Shown piece by piece: positions 58,201-64,000 of a stretch of 64,000 bases of DNA (position 1 is its first letter; each line of letters begins with the position of its first letter). Source of the stretch: Adineta vaga. Lineage: Eukaryota > Rotifera. The DNA lies in contig CP075497.1 in the NCBI GenBank assembly GCA_021613535.1, positions 7,502,001 to 7,566,000 on the forward strand, given 5' to 3'. The position numbers and the translations under genes were made by a program. The notes below the pieces were generated by a model that saw only the letters and a program-made list of their open reading frames with translations, was not told the origin of the DNA and ran no database searches.

Positions 58201-60310
58201 GAGAGGGAGGATAGAGAATCAAGATTTTCTTCTAGACAAATAATAACAATGTATGTTTTTATTACAGCAGTTGGAACAATCTGGCCTTAAGACGCCCGAC
58301 ATAACAGGAGGTATGTAATATAGAAAGAAGGATAGATAGTAGAATCAAGACAAGGAAATGATGAGAAAGAGAGTATCTTAATGAGAAAACATTTGACCAG
58401 TAATAAAAGACAAGACAGTTGGTCAGAGAAAAGAAAAACATTCATGAAGTGTAAACGTTTGTGATCTTTTCTAAAGATATGACTAACATAATCGAAATAG
58501 GCAGAAAAGATTTTTTTCCCCTATAACTCTAATGTGACCTATTCTCGCATGTATCAATAAATGGGAAAGACGAACTAATTTTTCTTTTTTCTCTTTATTT
58601 TCCATGTGTGTGTACGTACAGACACAAGCCTCGATAATATTTTTGTCGATAGAAAAAAATATTGTTACTGCTAACTTCGTGTATCAATCATGGAAAAATA
58701 GTACAAAAAAAAGTAGTCTAGATATATTGACAACAGAGAATCACATTTCTCGTGTTCTTTTCTGTTCTATTGCATGATTTTTTTTCATCTATGCTTTGTT
58801 TTCTACGCAATATAAATGCTCTAATGATTGAATGAAGACAGACGAGAAAGAGAAGCATCCATTTAGGATTATCATCGACCAGTTGCCCATTATTGCCCGA
58901 CAACGGTTATACATCTTTTTGTTCTGCAACGACCAGATGTATATTAATAATATGTACAGAAATCTCTGCATCATCATCGTCGTCGTCGTCTTCTTCTCCT
59001 TTTTCTTCTACATGAAAAAACATATATACAAATAAGCAAAACAGAAAAACTCTAAAAGGATTCTATCAAGCAAATATGACATAATGGAGGAAAAGAATCG
59101 GATCGAATAGATCTCTTGGTTATTTCTATCGTTCTCTCTAACGTACTTATTCTTCATTAATATTAGATTGGCATGATAACTAATAGATGAATCGAGTTGA
59201 CCTGAATGTTTTCTCATCATCAAGAATAAAGTGAAAGCAACTTGATAAGGTCTATGTCAATCAATAAAACACCGACGAATAATTTTATCCATATATTTTG
59301 TTTTAATTATGTATAATCGATTCAAGTTTATTATTTTGCCTTTTAGTTTTTTTCTTCTTCTCTTTTAACAACGAAATCAAAACAACCTATGCTAATTTGT
59401 TTCTCGTCATTAATCAACAAAACTGTCAAAAGACAAGGTTAAGTTTTCTTGTTATTGTTCATAACACCTACCGTTTACTGGGAAATTCTTCGTGCTTGTG
59501 TCGTTTATAAATCAAGAAGATATGAACTAGTTTATCCTTCTTTAGATTTGTTTAATAATATTGATAAAATGCGTGTTGAGAAGAATAATCAAATCGTATT
59601 GGCCAGGTTGGTACAAGTTGATGATACACATATATACACACGCACGCTAGCACACAAGCACGACAACAGCTTGTATGCCTTCTAGTCTCAGCGACTGTAC
59701 AAAATCCGTCGTCCTTTCTTTTCCCCCCTTTTTCTATGTGTTTACATGGAATAGCGCAAAAAAAGGTTGTTAAGAATAATAATTGTGTCGATAGAATCAT
59801 CGTCGATGACGACAGTTTCTGTACACAAAAAAAAAGAAGCAAGAAGATCTATCTTGCTGTTTCACGCGCTTCTAACAGCTCTAACCCACCCACACTGTTT
59901 TCTTATGTCTTCGTGCATGGTATGCATCAATTCCAAGGTTGGACGAAAAGACCGGTGTAATGAAACAATCCATCGTTTCAATGAAGAGACAACAACGACG
60001 ACGTAAAAGAAAAAGAAGAAGAAATATACCACTGTCGAAAGACAAAAAGAAAGGATACATTCGGACCAAAACAACAACTAATATTTGAGAATGGAATGTG
60101 TCATTCCTTCGACATACTACACTTGAAAAAGAAAATCATGCCTAGAGAGACAATGAAAGAGATTCTTACATTGGTATCATTATCAGATATATTCGTTTGT
60201 TTTGTTGAGTGAAAATCATCTGCTAATGATTTTAATTCATATTGATAATCGAGTAGTTTATCGGGAGTCATTATATTGAATAATTTGCACGTTCCATTTT
60301 GTACATCCAT
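55234..60310 (-). CDS. synaptopodin-like cytoskeletal protein
   Basis: Minus-strand exons include 60310-60170, 58041-57890, 57830-56884 and several smaller ones down to the stop at 55234; the first four fit in phase. The first intron (58042-60169) is 2.1 kb, exceptional here. The long third exon is Pro/Ser/Tyr-rich, with an Arg/Glu/Gln coiled-coil stretch. Then come two basic repeats, GASKFEKQRQRAEKYTLE (about 56590) and GKGAALFQKRKARSEKWVVDE (about 56170), of the kind that mark synaptopodin/SYNPO2-type actin-associated proteins in animals. The C-terminus is Ser/Pro/Gln-rich and disordered, with several Trp-containing short motifs. An actin- or Z-disc-linked role is inferred from the family. 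The first exon (MDVQNGTCKLF) is joined on phase alone and is the least certain part. Confidence 0.65.
58042..60169 (-). other. 2.1 kb intron of the synaptopodin-like gene
   Basis: Bounded by a GT donor at 60169 and an AG acceptor at 58042-58043. It contains GTC and CA-type simple sequence (near 58978 and 59636) but no supported gene. Frames in it are short and lack features. Alternative first exons cannot be excluded. Confidence 0.5.
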
Positions 60311-60629
60311 ATCTGATGATAAATAGAACACTGATATGTAGCTCGTTTTCTTTTCTCACATATTATATCGATGTCAGAATAATGACCAATATAGACACCT
60401 GAACTAGATAGAATGACTAAATAAGAAAAAGAGGTTTATGTAATCCTATCGAAAGAAATCGATATTCTTCGACGTTATTTATCGATGTATGCACACAGCA
60501 TGAGCGAATCAAACAAGAGAGAAAGAGAGAGAGAGTGTATACTATAGATATATTGATTAAACCTTGATGTTGAAAGAAAAAAGAGATGTGTGATAATTGA
60601 TGGTAATAGAGAGATTTATTTAAGCTAAT
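60311..60629. promoter_or_regulatory. region between NICN1 end and synaptopodin-like start
   Basis: 319 bp. Serves as 3' end of nicolin-1 and promoter or 5' untranslated region of the synaptopodin-like gene. A GA-rich run (GAGAGAAAGAGAGAGAGAG) lies near 60517. Nothing else stands out. Confidence 0.45.
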
Positions 60630-61851
60630 TTATGTATAAGAAAGTATTTGTACATCATATGAACCATCAATCTAAATAGAAAAGACGATGAGAATGTGTT
60701 CTTTCTCTCTGAAGTACTTACATCAAATCGTTTGGCATGATCAGAACCATAATCAGACTGTTGCATTTTAGCACAGATTGTCCACATTGCTTGGAGATGT
60801 TGCGAGAGTTCATTTATTGGTGGTATTCTCTATGAATAGGAGGAAGAAGAAGAAAAAGAAAAAGAAAACGACAGTTCTGGTTCACTTTAGAATAATATCA
60901 AGATAACTTACGGTAAATGTCGTTTCTGTCATTTGATCATCGTTGATCAAGGTACTAGCAAGTAAACGCTCAATTGATGGTTTGCGCTAGAAAGATCAAT
61001 CAATCAAAGGTTATTCTCATGATATCACAATGATAGTGTCAATAACGATGTGAAAAATTAGCTTATAGATATATGAAAAAAGAATGGATTTATTTTGGTT
61101 ATTTTTTAACTTACATCTTTTGATAGGCTTGACTGAAAATGAATTTGAACATTATCAATCGAAAAATCTTTCCAAATTGGTGATGGTTGTTGAAGAAAAA
61201 ATCGAATTTGATATATAGAACGTGGCATAAATAGAAGCTGAAATAGAAAATAAGATTTTTGTATATAAGAAAGAATTGTCATCATCAATACCTGTTTTTG
61301 ATCAAGAATAATATGACTATTACTACCGATTTCACCATGACATGATTCCATTAATCGATATCGATTTAAAACAACGTGCCACTCATCTAATTCAAACATA
61401 CATAAATCTGATACATGAACAGAAATTTATCCACAATTTCAAATGAATCTTATTCATTCATACACTATCTCAGCTCGAATATCAACAAATTATTTCCAAA
61501 TACTTGAATATTAAATGAAACTTAATTATGTGGAAAATATAAGAATACTACAACTTGAAATCATCTTAGTCTAGATGAAAAATATTCGATTCACAAAACC
61601 AATCTTACCGTCAGCATATTGTTTAATTTTAATCGATAAAAAAGCTGTATATTCATTAATAAATTCAATTGATAGAAAGTTCTATATGAAAACACATGTT
61701 TGATTTCTAACTAGAGAAATATTATTGTTACTTTAATTGGATTTTCATTACAAATCCATGTTAACATTTTACATCCGGAATGAAATGGTGCATTTGATCG
61801 ATCTTGTATTGTTAAAAATGTTTGTTCTTTGAATTTAATTTCACTTGTCAT
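60630..61851 (-). CDS. NICN1: nicolin-1, tubulin polyglutamylase complex subunit
   Basis: Seven exons (61851-61732, 61681-61609, 61407-61292, 61237-61115, 60986-60912, 60829-60722, 60671-60630) all fit in phase and give 218 residues, against 213 in human. Diagnostic stretches are NEYTAFLSIKIKQY (human YYTAFLSIRVRQY), LQQPSPIWKDFSIDNVQI (human LRQPSPLWLSFTVEELQI), and the C-terminus RFD-IDGSYDVQILSYT, whose last 13 residues come from a 42-bp final exon. Nicolin-1 belongs to the TTLL1 tubulin polyglutamylase complex, which adds glutamate chains to axonemal and neuronal tubulin. The start is the first ATG; it is divergent from the ERLEC1 gene 238 bp away. Confidence 0.9.
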
Positions 61852-62089
61852 TTTCAATTAATTATTTTTCTATCTGTTCATAATCATTTGAGGACAAAAA
61901 TGCTCGTTTCTATAACAATTTAACGGAGGAACTAAACAGATGTCGCAATAATCTTCTCATTGGATATTCTTTTACACCAATAGATGATTTACAAAATAAA
62001 TCTACGAATGTATAAAGTTAAAGAAGAAATTTAGTAAATCACTTTTTTTTCTTCTATTTATTTTTACATCCATAGATAAATAAATATTC
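61852..62089. promoter_or_regulatory. divergent promoter region NICN1 / ERLEC1
   Basis: 238 bp separate the two start codons, which point away from each other, so both promoters must lie here or overlap the 5' ends. AT-rich; no clear motif recognised. Confidence 0.5.
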
Positions 62090-64000
62090 ATGTGGATCTT
62101 CCAACTAATTTGTTTGATTATCTCTCTAATTCCATCAATAAATACGATCTTAGACGATGACATTTTATTTGATATTAAATGGCAACCAGAATTAACATCG
62201 GTAAGAAAAATTAAATCTTACGAAATATGCATATTTTAATGTTTGTTTGTTTTTTAGTCAATTGAACTTGATAATAGTTATACATTTACATCTAAACGAA
62301 ATGAAAACTATTTGTGTGTTTTACCCAAAACTGAAACGATAGTTCCGGTAAGATATGATCATATTGTTTGTTTCCATGAAATTTCAAATTTCATTTATAG
62401 GTATCAACGGAAACAATTGCATTTGCAGAAGTTGTAAAATTATTAGAAGGTTTACATGCAAAGAAATTATGTGCTTATCGAGTAAGATTCTTCTATTCAT
62501 TGAATTTGTTTTAATAAAATTACTTTCAGTTGGATCCGTATTGGACATATGAATTATGTCATGGTGTTCATATTCGACAATATCATGATTCGAAAGTAGC
62601 AGGAAAAGTAAGAATTTCATTTCATTCGAAAAGATCGATGATTCTTTTTCGTTTTAGAAATCTCTTCTGTTAGAATATTTTTTAGGATATTATCATTCGG
62701 ATAATCAGGATATTATTAATGATTCGGACGGAAAACAAGTATTAAAAGTACGATGTCTTAGAAATCATGAAAGTTTCATTCGCAAAATTGAACTAAATAA
62801 ATTTCTTTAGATTCATTATAAAAATATTGATAATAAGAAAACTCCATCGCTAGCTGTTCGATATACAGATGGTACACCATGCGATATAAAGTCTAATCAA
62901 CCACGTGAAACTATTGTTTATTATAGTAGATATAATCTTCGGCAAATGTTGATAGAAATTATTTGATTTAAATTTAGTCTGTGATGAACGTGGCAATGAT
63001 GTTATCTTAAATTTCGAAGAAATATCAACATGTTACTATGAAATGACGGTTGCATCGCGATGGCTTTGTAAATTACCAGCATTCAGGTATCATTTATTCG
63101 TGGAATAGAAATGATTTTTAGCACAAAATTTTCTCACTTATGAACAATCTGTTGATTGATTCGAGATTGCTCATAGAATCAATATTTCAAATGAAATATT
63201 ACAACACGATCGAGTCGATCTAAACTAAGATTTTTTTGTCTTCGATAAACGATGCGATTATTCGTTTATTTTCTTCTAGCCCAAGTGAAGTAAATCGATA
63301 CAATATAAACTGTTATCCAAAAGAAAATGCACGTCAAAAGCCGCGTAATTTAAAAAAACTTGAAGATGAACGACAAATGTCATTAAAAAAAGGTGGTCGT
63401 GCACAATTCACGGTAAAAACTTTGATTGTGCAATTCTTGATTGTGCAATTACAACCCCATGACATATTTATACCTAGATGACAAGCGCAGACGGAACGAC
63501 ATTTATTATTGCATATGAATATGCTAATGATGCAGATCTTGATGAATTAACCGAAGCAGCTACTCGTGAATTAACCAATAAAGTTACTCAAGCAAGTTCG
63601 ACTGAACATTTTGCCACACCAAGCGATCAAACAGTTCGACAACAACCACAACAACAGCAACCACCATTAGGAAATTTAGGAACAGATGTTGATCGTGAAT
63701 TTCTTGAAGGTTTTCTTTCTGGTCGAGAATGTTTACCCGGTGGATCAGGCTGGTGGCGATATGAAATTTGTTATGGCAAACATGTGATACAATTTCATGT
63801 AAAGAATTTCGAAATTTTGATCAAAGGAAACCAAAAGAAAAGAAATTTTTTGCTTTATAGGAAGAAGGGCAACATCGTACATCGATTTTACTTGGAACAT
63901 GGAATCGTGAAAAACATATTGAATGGCTAAATAAAAATCCGAAGAAAAGACTTGCAGGAAATATTCGAGATCGACAGTAAGCGAAAAAGCGTTCATCATT
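62090..64000 (+). CDS. ERLEC1: ER lectin ERLEC1 (XTP3-B), 3' end outside window
   Basis: Exons 62090-62200, 62258-62347, 62401-62481, 62530-62607, 62658-62747, 62811-62925, 62978-63086, 63280-63412, 63478-63798 and 63861-63976 join in phase; a donor GTAAGC follows at 63977, so the gene continues beyond the window. The start MWIFQLICLIISLIPSI is a signal peptide. Two mannose-6-phosphate receptor homology domains are visible: the first with WTYELCHGVHIRQYH, the second with GGSGWWRYEICYGKHVIQFH. Both keep the Trp-Tyr-Glu-x-Cys and G-x-H-x-x-Q-x-H pattern of OS-9/ERLEC1 lectins. ERLEC1 binds trimmed N-glycans on misfolded glycoproteins in the ER lumen and feeds them to the HRD1-SEL1L degradation complex. 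A Gln-rich insert (QQPQQQQPPLG) separates the domains. Confidence 0.9.

Noticed and set aside
59449-59960. Frames in the large intron of the synaptopodin-like gene
   Set aside because: Short, overlapping on both strands, no features; better explained as intron sequence.
1-64000. CRISPR arrays, bacterial operons or rRNA genes
   Set aside because: None seen; introns, SR proteins, dynein and ER genes show nuclear eukaryotic DNA.

Overview
This window looks like nuclear DNA of a bdelloid rotifer (Adineta/Rotaria type). I infer this from AT-rich sequence with very short introns (mostly about 50-60 bp, GT-AG, T-rich acceptors), clear animal cilium and ER genes, a very large intronless ADP-ribosyltransferase/TPR protein of a kind abundant in bdelloids, and TGTGGG-like repeats resembling the bdelloid telomere unit as I recall it. 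No species name can be read from the sequence. All gene models are hand-made from reading frames, splice signals and phase; none is checked against transcripts.

Layout. 1-1.7 kb: non-coding, with a CAGTG-rich block and telomere-like fold-back repeats. 1.7-3.4 kb (-): F-box protein. 3.4-5.4 kb: non-coding, with another fold-back repeat. 5.4-8.4 kb (+): RS- and Q-rich nuclear protein. 8.9-11.6 kb (+): a tight run of TMEM72-like, mitochondrial SSB and CGRRF1-like RING genes spaced about 135 bp apart. 12.2-12.6 kb (+): a small secreted peptide precursor. 13.1-16.0 kb (+): ADP-ribosyltransferase-TPR protein. 17.6-18.2 kb (+): Ly6/three-finger, probably GPI-anchored protein. 19.2-23.0 kb (+): two OTU-like genes 69 bp apart, or one fused gene. 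23.7-25.4 kb (+): intronless DUF3605-like and sulfotransferase-like genes. 26.1-35.0 kb (+): tandem pair of about 1050-residue SNTX-like/GTPase proteins.

35.2-53.0 kb (-) is one axonemal dynein heavy chain (DNAH6/14 type) with some 65 short introns. Divergent from it at 54.1 kb (+) is a PIERCE1-like microtubule inner protein. Then come a synaptopodin-like cytoskeletal protein (55.2-60.3 kb, -), nicolin-1 (60.6-61.9 kb, -), and, divergent from that, the ER lectin ERLEC1 (62.1 kb to the window end, +, incomplete).

Functionally, the right third holds three genes for motile cilia or tubulin modification (dynein heavy chain, PIERCE1, NICN1) within 27 kb. The middle holds intronless, lineage-specific or possibly acquired genes (ART-TPR, DUF3605, sulfotransferase-like, SNTX-GTPase pair). 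The strongest leads are the GTPase pair, in which copy 2 has lost its G3 glycine; the ART-TPR fusion; the peptide precursor with a short cysteine ring; the OTU-like gene pair; and the fold-back telomere-like repeats.
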